Assembly (NCBI RefSeq): GCF_001444405.1
Contig: NZ_CP013188.1
Location: forward strand, 124,001 to 188,000
Length of the DNA stretch: 64,000 nucleotides
Direction: 5' to 3'
Source: Pseudoalteromonas phenolica
GTDB lineage: Bacteria > Pseudomonadota > Gammaproteobacteria > Enterobacterales > Alteromonadaceae
The notes under the pieces were generated by a model that was not told where the DNA came from, ran no database searches, and saw only the letters and a list, made by a program, of their open reading frames with translations. Positions 8,284-17,361 of this stretch are shown here, in pieces. Each line of letters opens with the position of its first letter. The first letter of the stretch is position 1. The translations under genes and the position numbers were made by a program.

Positions 8284-9405
8284 ATGGCAAAAGTACTAAG
8301 CGGTGCAGGCCTACGCGGACAAGTAGCGGGTAAAACAGCATTATCAACAGTAGGTAAATCAGGTTCTGGCCTAACTTACCGCGGTTACGACGTAAAAGAC
8401 TTAGCTGAAAACTGTCAGTTTGAAGAAGTGGCGTACCTTATCTTAAAAGGTCACCTACCAACGCAAGCAGAGCTAGACGCATATAAAGACAAGCTACGTG
8501 CAATGCGCGGTCTGCCACAAGCCCTTAAAGATGTACTAGAGCGTATTCCAGCAGACGCACACCCAATGGATGTGTTACGTACGGGTTGTTCAATGTTAGG
8601 TAACCTTGAAGGTGAAGCGACATTTGATGAGCAAGACCAAGTAACTGATCGCATGCTAGCGGTTTTCCCAAGTATCATTTGTTACTGGTACCGTTTTAGC
8701 CATGATGGTGTGCGTATTGACGTTGAAACAGATGATGATTCAATTGGTGGTCATTTCCTTACAATGCTACACGGTGAAAAAGCCAAAGAGTTACACGAGC
8801 AAGTTATGCATGTGTCTTTAATTCTTTATGCAGAGCATGAGTTTAATGCGTCAACGTTTACAGCGCGCGTTTGTGCATCAACGCTTTCTGACATGCACTC
8901 ATGTGTAACAGGTGCGATTGGTTCACTTCGTGGTCCACTACACGGTGGTGCTAACGAAGCAGCGATGGAACTGATCGAAGGCTTTACTTCACCAGATCAT
9001 GCTGAAGCTGAAATGATGGGTAAACTTGAGCGTAAAGAAAAAATTATGGGCTTCGGTCACGCGATTTACTCAGAATCAGATCCTCGTAACGAAATCATCA
9101 AAGGCTGGTCTGAAAAGCTAGCAGCAGATGTGGGTGACGACGTACTTTACCCTGTATCAGTACGTTGTGAAGAAGTCATGTGGCGTGAGAAGAAGCTTTT
9201 CTGTAACGCTGATTTCTTCCATGCATCAGCTTATAACTTCATGGGTATTCCGACTAAGCTATTCACGCCTATCTTCGTAATGTCTCGCCTAACGGGTTGG
9301 GCTGCACACGTGATGGAGCAACGTGCTGACAACCGTATTATCCGTCCTTCTGCGGAATATACAGGTGAAGAGCTACGCCCTGTAACGCCAATTTCAGAGC
9401 GTTAA
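8284..9405 (+). CDS. prpC: 2-methylcitrate synthase
   Basis: 373 aa. Condenses propionyl-CoA with oxaloacetate. Citrate synthase fold with the short N terminus typical of the methylcitrate type (GLRGQVAGKTALSTVG). Catalytic residues are in recognisable blocks: HGGANEAAM (His), GFGHAIY (His) and NADFFHASAY (Asp). Strong RBS caggagac 8 bases before ATG. An 84-bp gap separates it from prpB; the 157-bp gap to acnD holds overlapping stem-loops. Confidence 0.97.
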   Translation: MAKVLSGAGLRGQVAGKTALSTVGKSGSGLTYRGYDVKDLAENCQFEEVAYLILKGHLPTQAELDAYKDKLRAMRGLPQALKDVLERIPADAHPMDVLRTGCSMLGNLEGEATFDEQDQVTDRMLAVFPSIICYWYRFSHDGVRIDVETDDDSIGGHFLTMLHGEKAKELHEQVMHVSLILYAEHEFNASTFTARVCASTLSDMHSCVTGAIGSLRGPLHGGANEAAMELIEGFTSPDHAEAEMMGKLERKEKIMGFGHAIYSESDPRNEIIKGWSEKLAADVGDDVLYPVSVRCEEVMWREKKLFCNADFFHASAYNFMGIPTKLFTPIFVMSRLTGWAAHVMEQRADNRIIRPSAEYTGEELRPVTPISER

Positions 9406-9410
9406 TTTAA

Positions 9411-9480
9411 AGTTTGAGTGACAAAGGCCGACTTTGTCACTCGCTACCGTCACTCAAACTTAAGCCTAGAGCTTGAGTTT
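9411..9480 (+). promoter_or_regulatory. Overlapping stem-loops between prpC and acnD (attenuator-like or mRNA-stability element)
   Basis: Three pairings are possible. gagtgacaaag (9416-9426) pairs with ctttgtcactc (9432-9442). agtttgagtga (9411-9421) pairs perfectly with tcactcaaact (9450-9460). aaacttaagc (9456-9465) pairs with gcttgagttt (9471-9480) with one wobble, and four T follow. The second pairing excludes the other two. This may tune the lower half of the operon or mark a processing site; no leader peptide was found. Confidence 0.55.
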
Positions 9481-9562
9481 TACCCTATGGATTTCATATT
9501 TCACCTAGGCAGCTAAAACCTATGTAATTTGAAAGACGATGGGATAAAGAAGTCAGAAAGTT

Positions 9563-12154
9563 ATGAATACCAAATACCGTAAGATCTTACCCAACTCTCA
9601 ACTCGCTTATTACGATACACGTGAAGCTGTTGATGCCATTAAACCGGGCGCGTATGCCACACTCCCTTACACATCGCGTGTACTTGCAGAAAACCTAGTT
9701 CGTCGTTGTGAGCCTGAAAAGCTAGATGCAAGTTTGTCACAGCTAATTGACCGCAAACGCGATCTAGATTTCCCTTGGTTCCCAGCACGTGTTGTGTGCC
9801 ACGATATCTTGGGCCAAACCGCCCTTGTTGACCTTGCTGGCTTACGTGATGCAATTGCTGCAAAAGGTGGCGATCCGTCTAAAGTAAACCCAGTTGTTCC
9901 GACTCAGCTTATTGTTGACCACTCGTTGGCGGTGGAGCACGCAGGTTTTGAAAAAGATGCATTCGAGAAAAACCGCGCCATTGAAGACCGTCGTAACGAC
10001 GACCGCTTTCATTTTATCAACTGGACAAAAACTGCATTTAAAAACGTTGACGTTATCCAGCCGGGTAACGGCATCATGCACCAAATCAACCTAGAGAAAA
10101 TGTCGCCGGTTATCCATGCGCGCGACGGTGTAGCATTCCCAGATACCCTAGTTGGTACCGATAGTCACACGCCACACGTTGATGCACTCGGTGTAATTGC
10201 AGTAGGTGTAGGTGGTCTTGAAGCCGAAAGCGTTATGCTAGGTCGAGCTTCTTACATGCGCCTACCAGATATTGTCGGTGTTGAGCTGAAAGGTAAAGCA
10301 CAACCAGGTATCACCGCAACGGATATCGTATTAGCAATTACCGAATTTTTAAGAGCTGAAAAAGTAGTTGGCGCTTACTTGGAGTTTTATGGTGAAGGTG
10401 CGGCAAGCTTAACACTTGGCGACCGTGCAACCATCTCAAACATGACACCAGAGTATGGCGCGACGGCGGCGATGTTCTACATCGATCAGCACACCATCGA
10501 TTACTTAAAGATCACCGGTCGCGACGACGAGCAAGTTCAGCTTGTTGAAAACTACGCAAAAGAAACAGGTCTTTGGGCTGACAGTTTAGAAACCGCTGAA
10601 TATGAGCGCGTTCTTACTTTTGATTTATCAACGGTTGGCCGTAACATCGCAGGCCCTTCAAATCCGCACCGCCGTGTATCTACTTCTGAGCTTGCACAAG
10701 CGGGTATTGCAGGCACAGTTGAAAACGAAGAAGGCAAAATGCCAGATGGTGCGGTGATCATTGCGGCAATCACCAGCTGTACTAATACCTCTAATCCGCG
10801 TAATGTAATTGCCGCTGGTCTACTCGCACGTAATGCCAACGCAAAAGGATTAACTCGTAAGCCTTGGGTTAAATCATCTCTGGCACCGGGTTCAAAAACA
10901 GTAAAAATGTATCTTGAAGATGCAGAGCTATTACCAGAATTAGAGCAACTTGGTTTTGGTGTTGTGGCATTTGCGTGTACAACTTGTAACGGTATGAGTG
11001 GCGCGTTAGACCCGAAAATCCAACAAGAGATCATCGACCGTGACTTATACTCAACGGCGGTACTGTCGGGCAACCGTAACTTTGATGGTCGTATTCACCC
11101 ATATGCAAAACAAGCTTTCTTAGCGTCTCCACCATTGGTTGTAGCGTATGCGATTGCCGGAACCATTCGTTTTGACATCGAAAAAGATGTCCTTGGTCAT
11201 GACCAAGACGGTAACCCAGTTACCCTAAAAGATTTGTGGCCAACGGATGAAGAGATCGATGCAGTGATCGCTAAAAGCGTGAAGCCAGAGCAATTCCGCC
11301 AAGTATACGAACCAATGTTTGACTTAAACGTCGATTATGGCGAGAAGAACGATCCGCTTTACGACTGGCGTGAAATGAGTACCTACATTCGTCGCCCACC
11401 ATATTGGGAAGGCGCACTAGCCGCTGAGCGCACCATGAAAGGCATGCGTCCACTTGCTGTACTAGGCGACAACATCACTACCGACCATTTATCACCTTCA
11501 AATGCGATTTTAGCAAGCAGTGCAGCAGGTGAGTATTTGGCGAAGATGGGTCTGCCAGAAGAAGACTTTAACTCATATGCAACCCACCGTGGTGACCACT
11601 TAACCGCGCAGCGTGCAACCTTTGCGAACCCGAAATTGTTTAACGAAATGGTGTTAGACGAAAACGGTGAGGTAAAACAAGGTTCATTAGCGCGTATTGA
11701 GCCAGAAGGTAAAGTAACGCGCATGTGGGAAGCCATCGAAACCTACATGGAACGCAAGCAGCCGTTGATTATTGTGGCAGGTGCGGACTATGGTCAGGGT
11801 TCATCACGTGACTGGGCGGCCAAAGGTGTGCGTTTAGCGGGTGTTGAAGTGATTGCGGCAGAAGGTTTTGAGCGTATTCACCGTACAAACTTAATCGGTA
11901 TGGGTGTATTACCTCTGCAATTCGAAGCCGGTACAACCCGCAAAACTCTCGGTCTTGATGGTACTGAAACCTATGACGTTATTGGTGAGCCAAGCCCGGG
12001 TACAACGTTAACCTTATTGATTAATCGTCAAAACGGCGAGCGTGTAGAAGTGCCTATGCTATGTCGTCTTGATACTGCAGAAGAAGTATCAATCTACGCG
12101 GCTGGCGGTGTTCTTCAAAGATTCGCACAAGACTTTTTAGAAGCTAATAATTAA
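9563..12154 (+). CDS. acnD: Fe/S-dependent 2-methylisocitrate dehydratase
   Basis: 863 aa, the AcnD length. Dehydrates 2-methylcitrate; in the AcnD/PrpF route the product is an isomer of 2-methylaconitate that PrpF then converts. Aconitase signature regions: VGTDSHTPHVDALGVIAVGVGG (start: GTDSHTPHVDALG), the [4Fe-4S] ligands in ITSCTNTSNP (~residue 408) and ACTTCNG (~474), and the swivel-domain GADYGQGSSRDWA. Start ATG 9563 with a weak RBS. Presence of prpF next door distinguishes it from AcnA/AcnB. Confidence 0.96.
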   Translation: MNTKYRKILPNSQLAYYDTREAVDAIKPGAYATLPYTSRVLAENLVRRCEPEKLDASLSQLIDRKRDLDFPWFPARVVCHDILGQTALVDLAGLRDAIAAKGGDPSKVNPVVPTQLIVDHSLAVEHAGFEKDAFEKNRAIEDRRNDDRFHFINWTKTAFKNVDVIQPGNGIMHQINLEKMSPVIHARDGVAFPDTLVGTDSHTPHVDALGVIAVGVGGLEAESVMLGRASYMRLPDIVGVELKGKAQPGITATDIVLAITEFLRAEKVVGAYLEFYGEGAASLTLGDRATISNMTPEYGATAAMFYIDQHTIDYLKITGRDDEQVQLVENYAKETGLWADSLETAEYERVLTFDLSTVGRNIAGPSNPHRRVSTSELAQAGIAGTVENEEGKMPDGAVIIAAITSCTNTSNPRNVIAAGLLARNANAKGLTRKPWVKSSLAPGSKTVKMYLEDAELLPELEQLGFGVVAFACTTCNGMSGALDPKIQQEIIDRDLYSTAVLSGNRNFDGRIHPYAKQAFLASPPLVVAYAIAGTIRFDIEKDVLGHDQDGNPVTLKDLWPTDEEIDAVIAKSVKPEQFRQVYEPMFDLNVDYGEKNDPLYDWREMSTYIRRPPYWEGALAAERTMKGMRPLAVLGDNITTDHLSPSNAILASSAAGEYLAKMGLPEEDFNSYATHRGDHLTAQRATFANPKLFNEMVLDENGEVKQGSLARIEPEGKVTRMWEAIETYMERKQPLIIVAGADYGQGSSRDWAAKGVRLAGVEVIAAEGFERIHRTNLIGMGVLPLQFEAGTTRKTLGLDGTETYDVIGEPSPGTTLTLLINRQNGERVEVPMLCRLDTAEEVSIYAAGGVLQRFAQDFLEANN

Positions 12155-12201
12155 TAAATAAGCGGATGGGGCTTTCTCATTCGCTTTTGAAGGATTTTTA
12201 A

Positions 12202-13374
12202 ATGGCTTTCAAACCACAAATTAAAGTACCAGCAACTTATATGCGTGGCGGCACCAGTAAGGGCGTTTTTTTCAACCTTGCTGACTTACCTGCTGCGGCG
12301 CAAGTTGCTGGCGAAGCACGCGACAACTTATTGCTACGCGTGATTGGTAGTCCTGATCCATACGCAAAACACACAGATGGTATGGGCGGTGCAACATCAA
12401 GCACCAGTAAAACTGTGATTTTGGCAAAAAGTGATGTGCCAGATCACGATGTAGATTATCTATTTGGTCAGGTAGCAATTGATAAGCCTTTTATCGATTG
12501 GAGCGGAAATTGCGGAAATTTAACTGCCGCGGTAGGCGCATTTGCAATCAGCAACGGACTAGTTGACGCTGAACGTGTGCCTGAAAACGGCATTGCGGTT
12601 GTGCGTATTTGGCAAGCAAACATCAAAAAAACCATCATCGCGCACATTCCTATGACCAATGGGGAAGTGCAAGAAACCGGTGATTTTGAGTTAGATGGCG
12701 TGACTTTCCCTGCAGCCGAAGTCGTGGTCGAGTTCATGGACCCAGCTGACGGCGAAGGCGATATGTTCCCATCTGGTAACTTAATTGACAGTCTTGAAGT
12801 GCCAGGTATTGGCACTTTCCCTGTGACCATGATCAACGCGGGTATTCCGACCCTATTCTTCAATGCAGAAGATTTAGGTTACACAGGCACAGAGTTACAA
12901 GAAGCCATTAACAGTGATGCTGCCGTGCTTGAGCGTTTTGAAACCATTCGCGCTCATGGCGCAGTGAAAATGGGTTTAATCAAAGATATCGAAGAAGCAA
13001 AAGTACGTCAGCATACGCCGAAAATCGCATTTGCTGCACCTGCTCAGGCTTACACTGCCTCAAGTGGTAAAGCAATTGCTGAGTCTGACATCGATGTGTG
13101 TGTACGTGCACTTTCGATGGGTAAGCTTCACCACGCCATGATGGGCACAGCGGCTGTTGCAATTGCGACCGCAGCTGCAATTCCTGGCACCATAGTGAAC
13201 TTGGCTGCTGGTGGTGGTGAGCGTGAAAGCGTCACCTTTGGTCACCCATCGGGCACATTAAAAGTCGGTGCAGCTGCAAAACTTGCCGATGGTAAATGGC
13301 TGGCTGAAAAAGCGGTCATGAGCCGAAGCGCAAGAGTGCTAATGGAAGGCTCAGTACGCGTACCGCAGGGTTAA
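12202..13374 (+). CDS. prpF: 2-methylaconitate cis-trans isomerase
   Basis: 390 aa, PrpF family (diaminopimelate epimerase fold). The N terminus (TYMRGGTSKGVFF) and DGMGGATSSTSKT, DWSGNCGNLTAAVGAF are diagnostic; the last is the active-site loop. It isomerises the AcnD product so that the cycle can proceed through aconitase. RBS gaaggattt precedes ATG. Last gene of the operon, followed by a terminator. Confidence 0.96.
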   Translation: MAFKPQIKVPATYMRGGTSKGVFFNLADLPAAAQVAGEARDNLLLRVIGSPDPYAKHTDGMGGATSSTSKTVILAKSDVPDHDVDYLFGQVAIDKPFIDWSGNCGNLTAAVGAFAISNGLVDAERVPENGIAVVRIWQANIKKTIIAHIPMTNGEVQETGDFELDGVTFPAAEVVVEFMDPADGEGDMFPSGNLIDSLEVPGIGTFPVTMINAGIPTLFFNAEDLGYTGTELQEAINSDAAVLERFETIRAHGAVKMGLIKDIEEAKVRQHTPKIAFAAPAQAYTASSGKAIAESDIDVCVRALSMGKLHHAMMGTAAVAIATAAAIPGTIVNLAAGGGERESVTFGHPSGTLKVGAAAKLADGKWLAEKAVMSRSARVLMEGSVRVPQG

Positions 13375-13426
13375 TCTTCAAGAATGACAGTATTTAAGCA
13401 AATTGTTCATGAGTTGTGATACTCCC

Positions 13427-13448
13427 AAGGCCCGAGAGGGCCTTTTTT
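13427..13448 (+). terminator. Terminator of the prp operon
   Basis: Stem aaggccc (13427-13433), loop gaga, gggcctt (13438-13444), then T run. Confidence 0.9.
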
Positions 13449-13501
13449 AATGGCTGAATCACTCCGTATTTATATTTTCAAAGTAAAGGGATTAGGAATA
13501 A

Positions 13502-14095
13502 ATGATAGAAGCAGTTACCACCTTGGCACTCACTACCGCACTTTTATTAGGCTCACCTGGGCCTGCACCACTTGCCCTAGCAGGTGTCGGTGCCAGTTTT
13601 GGTTTTAAGCAAGGATTAGGGTTTCTTGCTGGTATTCTACTCGGCTTGCTGGTGGCAATTAGCTTAGTGGCATTGGGGTTAGGCAGTTTGTTTGAGCAAT
13701 TCCCAACGGTCAAACTCATTTACCAAGGTATCGCAACCGCTTACTTAATTTATGTGGCGTATAAGATCGCGAGTAATACCAGCGGTATAGAGCAAAGAGC
13801 TGGGGCAGCACCAAGCTTTAAAGATGGTTTTATATTAAATTTAATCAACCCTAAAGCCTACGCCGCGTTTTTAGCTATTTTTGCAAACTTTATGATCCCT
13901 GCTAGTTCACCGGTTTACAGTGCCATGTTAACTGCTACGGTTAGCTTTATTGTTGCTGTTATCGTTGATGGATTATGGATGGCTATCGGCAGTAAACTCA
14001 GGCCTTTTTTTGCAAAACCCGAGCAAGCAAAATGGCTGAGGATTGCGTTTGCATTGCTGTTATTAGTGAGCATTGGCGCGTCTTATTTCCTCTAA
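13502..14095 (+). CDS. LysE/RhtB-family amino-acid exporter
   Basis: 197 aa inner-membrane protein with about six hydrophobic segments. The first (TLALTTALLLGSPGPAPLALAG) has the SPGP motif of the LysE superfamily, and NLINPKAYAAFLAIFANF (~residue 117) is the second conserved block. It probably exports an amino acid or a small metabolite; the substrate cannot be told. RBS tagga before ATG; monocistronic. Confidence 0.88.
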   Translation: MIEAVTTLALTTALLLGSPGPAPLALAGVGASFGFKQGLGFLAGILLGLLVAISLVALGLGSLFEQFPTVKLIYQGIATAYLIYVAYKIASNTSGIEQRAGAAPSFKDGFILNLINPKAYAAFLAIFANFMIPASSPVYSAMLTATVSFIVAVIVDGLWMAIGSKLRPFFAKPEQAKWLRIAFALLLLVSIGASYFL

Positions 14096-14178
14096 GTTTT
14101 CACACCAAGCTTTTGTTGAAAGAAACACACAAATTGTTACTTATTAGTCGTTTACATAGTAAGCAGGGTGAGAGAGGC

Positions 14179-14392
14179 TAATACCAATCCGCAATAACAC
14201 TTAATCATTTTGAGGGATTAAACCTGATGATAGCTACGTTAAAGATTTCTCATTTAGAATAACTAAATAACGAAATATTTGCCTTGCCTACATGGATGTA
14301 GGTACCTCAGCGATAGCAGGACGCGTGAGCGGTGCTACCAACAAGGTTTTCTTGCCTCAAAATAGACTACTTAGTTAAGCGGACTGGTATAA
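14179..14392. mobile_element. MITE-like element copy 1 (taataccaatcc termini)
   Basis: About 210 bp with terminal inverted repeats ataccaatccgc (14181-14192) and gcggactggtat (14379-14390, one mismatch). The interior matches the element at 27841-28006 (attttgagggattaaa, taaataacgaaat, cttgcctcaaa). Between tttgccttgc and cttgcctcaaa this copy holds ~50 extra bases with the palindrome cctacatggatgtagg. No transposase is encoded. TA flanks would fit a TA target site. It occupies most of the 322-bp gap before the next gene. Confidence 0.75.
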
Positions 14393-14417
14393 GAGCAGAA
14401 CTTCCAAGGAATCACCG

Positions 14418-14882
14418 ATGTTGAATTTAAAATCTAGTCTACAAGTCATTGCGTTTGCAGCTGTTGTGTCTTTCTCTGGCGCAAGTAGTGCAAAAGCCAC
14501 CTTTAATGCTGAACATAACGATATCGTTAAAACAGTAAACAGTTACTTTAAAGGCATTGCAGAGTCAGACGAAGGCTTAATAGCACAAGCTTTTGAGCTA
14601 GAAAATGGTCATATAAAGTCTATCGTGACAGATAAAGAAACTGGCAAGCAAAGTATTCGCAGTCAAACCTTAGGTGACTTTGCCAAGATATTTAAGCAGC
14701 CGACTAAAGATCACTGGCAAGCCCATATCCTTTCGATTGATGTTGTTGACGAGCAAATGGCCATGGTTAAGTTGAATTTTGAAACATCAAAAACCCATTA
14801 CATAGATTACTTAGTGTTATATAAATTCAATGACGCTTGGCGGATCGTGAATAAGACGTTTGTGGCTAAGCCAAGAACATGA
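14418..14882 (+). CDS. Exported lumazine-binding-like (NTF2-fold) protein
   Basis: 154 aa. Residues 1-27 form a signal peptide ending SSAKA. The rest fits the putative lumazine-binding/NTF2-like fold (PF12893 type): NDIVKTVNSYFKGIAESD, a short strand block around HIKSI, and YKFNDAWRIVNKTF at the end. Probably periplasmic; ligand and role unknown. Start ATG 14418 has RBS aaggaat. The MITE ends 26 bp upstream, so the promoter is either inside or at its edge. Confidence 0.8.
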   Translation: MLNLKSSLQVIAFAAVVSFSGASSAKATFNAEHNDIVKTVNSYFKGIAESDEGLIAQAFELENGHIKSIVTDKETGKQSIRSQTLGDFAKIFKQPTKDHWQAHILSIDVVDEQMAMVKLNFETSKTHYIDYLVLYKFNDAWRIVNKTFVAKPRT

Positions 14883-15035
14883 GCATTTTGATGACAGCGG
14901 CACTTGATTGTTTATTGAGAGCTTTTTTGCATCTAACACTTTAAGTAAAGACCTAAAGCTTAACAGATAAGATGACTTTTCAGGCTAATCTAATGCTATA
15001 TTGCGCTTAAATTTACATGTTATAAGAATAATCTA

Positions 15036-16157
15036 ATGCGCATATTAGTTGTTGGAGCGGGTATTGCAGGGTGTGCTCTGTATCGTCGCTTAAAGCCACT
15101 CGGTCATGAGATTGATATTATTGAAAAGTCATCAGAGTTAGCTTCTGAGGGCGCCGCGATTTGTTTACCTGCCAACGCCATGCTTGCGCTAGAGCAATTA
15201 GATTTAGCCGAGCAGGTTAAACAGCTTGCTTTTCAAGTTGATCACATAGAATATGCGCTGTCATCGGGCAAGACCTTAGCTTCTGCTTCACTACATGAAG
15301 CGCCTTTAAATAAAGCGCCTTTTGTCGCTTTGAAGCGCGATGCGCTGATGTCTGTTTTAAGAGACGGCATGGCTGCTGATGTGCAGTTAAACACTTGGCC
15401 AACAGAACTAAGTCAAGAAAATAAAGAAGTGTCGGTGACTTTCAATACAGGTGCTTGTAAAACGTATGACCTTGTCGTTGCGGCTGATGGAATTAACTCA
15501 GCCACAAGAGGTATGGTTCAATCAAATACATCATTGCTGACTCATCAAGTCACTAACTGGCGTTTTATTACTAAAAAGCCTAAAGCCAATATACAGCCGA
15601 CTTACTATGTGGGAAATGACTCTGCATTTATGATTTACCCAATCAGTGACAGCGAGGTGTATTGTTATGGTCAAATTATGGATGAGCAAGGTCAGTATGC
15701 TGCATTATCGAGTGATAAAGCACTGCAAGATATCTTCTCAGAATATGATGTGCCCGTTGCACAATGTGTAAAAGGCTTAACCGAAAAACAGCATATAGTG
15801 CTTGGGCAACTTAAGAGTGTAGGGCAAACAGAGTCAGTATTTGATCGCGTGGTTTTAGTTGGGGATGCGCTGCATGGTTGCCCGCCGAGCCTACAGCAAG
15901 GTGCAGGCATGTCTTTAGAAGATATAAACTGTCTTGCAGATAACTTAAGTAATAAGCCTGTAGATAAAGCACTAGAGGCCTATAAAACAGCAAGGGCGGA
16001 GCGAATCGCTTGGACGGTATCTGAATCTAATAAAATCATTAAGCTAGCAGGGTTAGGACGTTCGCCAATCGGTCGATTTATTCGCAATAGTATTATTCGA
16101 TTGAAAGGCCCAGCTAATGTTGTGGGTTGGCGAAAGCTACTTACAGATTGGCAGTAA
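15036..16157 (+). CDS. FAD-dependent aromatic-type monooxygenase
   Basis: 373 aa, PF01494 family. GxGxxG dinucleotide motif VVGAGIAGCALYRRL at the N terminus, the DG motif VVAADGINSATRG (~residue 149), and the GD motif VLVGDALHGCPPSLQQGAGM (~residue 275) which binds the FAD ribityl. Usually hydroxylates aromatic or cyclic substrates with NAD(P)H and O2; substrate unknown here. No partner genes in the same direction. Cytoplasmic. Confidence 0.9.
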   Translation: MRILVVGAGIAGCALYRRLKPLGHEIDIIEKSSELASEGAAICLPANAMLALEQLDLAEQVKQLAFQVDHIEYALSSGKTLASASLHEAPLNKAPFVALKRDALMSVLRDGMAADVQLNTWPTELSQENKEVSVTFNTGACKTYDLVVAADGINSATRGMVQSNTSLLTHQVTNWRFITKKPKANIQPTYYVGNDSAFMIYPISDSEVYCYGQIMDEQGQYAALSSDKALQDIFSEYDVPVAQCVKGLTEKQHIVLGQLKSVGQTESVFDRVVLVGDALHGCPPSLQQGAGMSLEDINCLADNLSNKPVDKALEAYKTARAERIAWTVSESNKIIKLAGLGRSPIGRFIRNSIIRLKGPANVVGWRKLLTDWQ

Positions 16158-16194
16158 TAGCTTTAAATAATCTAGAAATTAGATTATTGGTTAC

Positions 16195-16226
16195 AAACCC
16201 CTATGTAGATATCCACAGGGGTTTTC
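16195..16226. terminator. Bidirectional terminator
   Basis: Stem aaacccct (16195-16202) with aggggttt (16217-16224), A-rich on one side and T-rich on the other, between convergent genes. A second small dyad, aataatct/agattatt, lies just upstream. Confidence 0.75.
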
Positions 16227-16232
16227 GTGTTA

Positions 16233-16793
16233 TTAAAGAGGTGAAGTGTTTTTAGGCTCAACCGCTTCTTTAGCTTCAAGCTTTTGCTCTGAGCTAGCAG
16301 GCTCTTTTGACTCTACTTTCTTTGGGTTTTTAATCACCCCCTTTTGCAGAATAAGTGTATTCGGATAGGTGATCAGCTCATCTTCACGGCGAATAAGAAC
16401 ATGAAACAGCGAAATCTCTTCAATAACGCCTGAAATATCGTCGTCTTTGTCCATGACTTTAATTCTGTCACCAACACGGTATGGAAAGCCGAAGAAAATG
16501 ATTAAGCTGGCTGTGATATTACTTAAAATCGACCACTGGGCAAAAAGTGCCACACCTAATACAGCAAACACTGACGACATAAATAACGCCACTTGCGAGT
16601 AGGCTAGCCCCGAAATACTCACTATTAGCGGAATAATGAACAGCAACGCAACGATATAAATGGTTTTACTGATGTATTTGATACGAAAAATACTGACGCC
16701 TTTTTTATTGCCATAACGATGGATCAAAGAGTCGATAAATTTTAGTGAAAGAAAAAAGCCCAAAATAATGAGCACGATCGTTAAGGTTTTCAT
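16233..16793 (-). CDS. Small MscS-type mechanosensitive channel protein
   Basis: 186 aa inner-membrane protein. Three hydrophobic segments (residues ~3-20, ~45-67, ~70-95) precede the MscS core: the pore-lining helix and the start of the beta domain, ILSNITASLIIFFGFPYRVGDRIKV (core: FGFPYRVGDRIKV) and ISLFHVLIRREDELITYPNT. It stops soon after the beta domain and lacks the usual C-terminal alpha/beta cage, ending in a Glu/Ala-rich tail. Likely releases solute on hypo-osmotic shock, but the short form may have another job. Confidence 0.82.
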   Translation of the reverse strand: MKTLTIVLIILGFFLSLKFIDSLIHRYGNKKGVSIFRIKYISKTIYIVALLFIIPLIVSISGLAYSQVALFMSSVFAVLGVALFAQWSILSNITASLIIFFGFPYRVGDRIKVMDKDDDISGVIEEISLFHVLIRREDELITYPNTLILQKGVIKNPKKVESKEPASSEQKLEAKEAVEPKNTSPL

Positions 16794-16852
16794 GTTATTC
16801 CTAAACTTGTCTTAAAAATATGTGGTAGGTAAACACACTACTACTGTACAAC

Positions 16853-17161
16853 TTAAATCTCAGTGACTTCAACAATCGCATCAGTATTGAGCTGACCATA
16901 AATATGTGGAAAAAGCCCAAGCTCAGGGTTATTAGTAGCCCCTTCGTACTTAACTTCAGGTTTGATGAGGTTTGGGTCAACTTTCAACAACGATAGAGGA
17001 CCTTGGTCTTTATAAAAGCGCGCCAACACGTAATTAATTTGTGTCTCCGAGCATGCATGAATAAAGCCCTCAGTTTCAATTGAAGGCGTGCTGTAAAAAG
17101 CTTTACCAAGAGTTACTGCCACCTGCTCTGTCGGCAAAATTAAGTAAATAGCATCTTGCAT
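16853..17161 (-). CDS. DUF952 family protein
   Basis: 102 aa from ATG 17161, chosen because gaggaac lies 6-12 bases upstream and because DUF952 proteins begin right at the IYLILP-like strand; an upstream ATG at 17215 has no ribosome binding site. Conserved features seen: GFIHACSETQINYVLARFY (a histidine and Ser/Glu block), LLKVDPNLI, and the C-terminal FPHIYGQL. Function unknown for the family; soluble. Confidence 0.85.
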   Translation of the reverse strand: MQDAIYLILPTEQVAVTLGKAFYSTPSIETEGFIHACSETQINYVLARFYKDQGPLSLLKVDPNLIKPEVKYEGATNNPELGLFPHIYGQLNTDAIVEVTEI

Positions 17162-17361
17162 TAAAAGTTCCTCATTCTGTATTGGGCGAGATTGTACCTT
17201 AGAGTTTGCATTCATTGAGATCTGTTTTCTAAATTTCGCTCTATAATCATTCAGATGAAAGAATTATGTATGACTTATTTGGTTGTTGGACCCAAATCAA
17301 TACATTGACGGTTATGTTTGTGATAATCATGTATGAACAGATCAGAGACGAAGGAGTTTTA

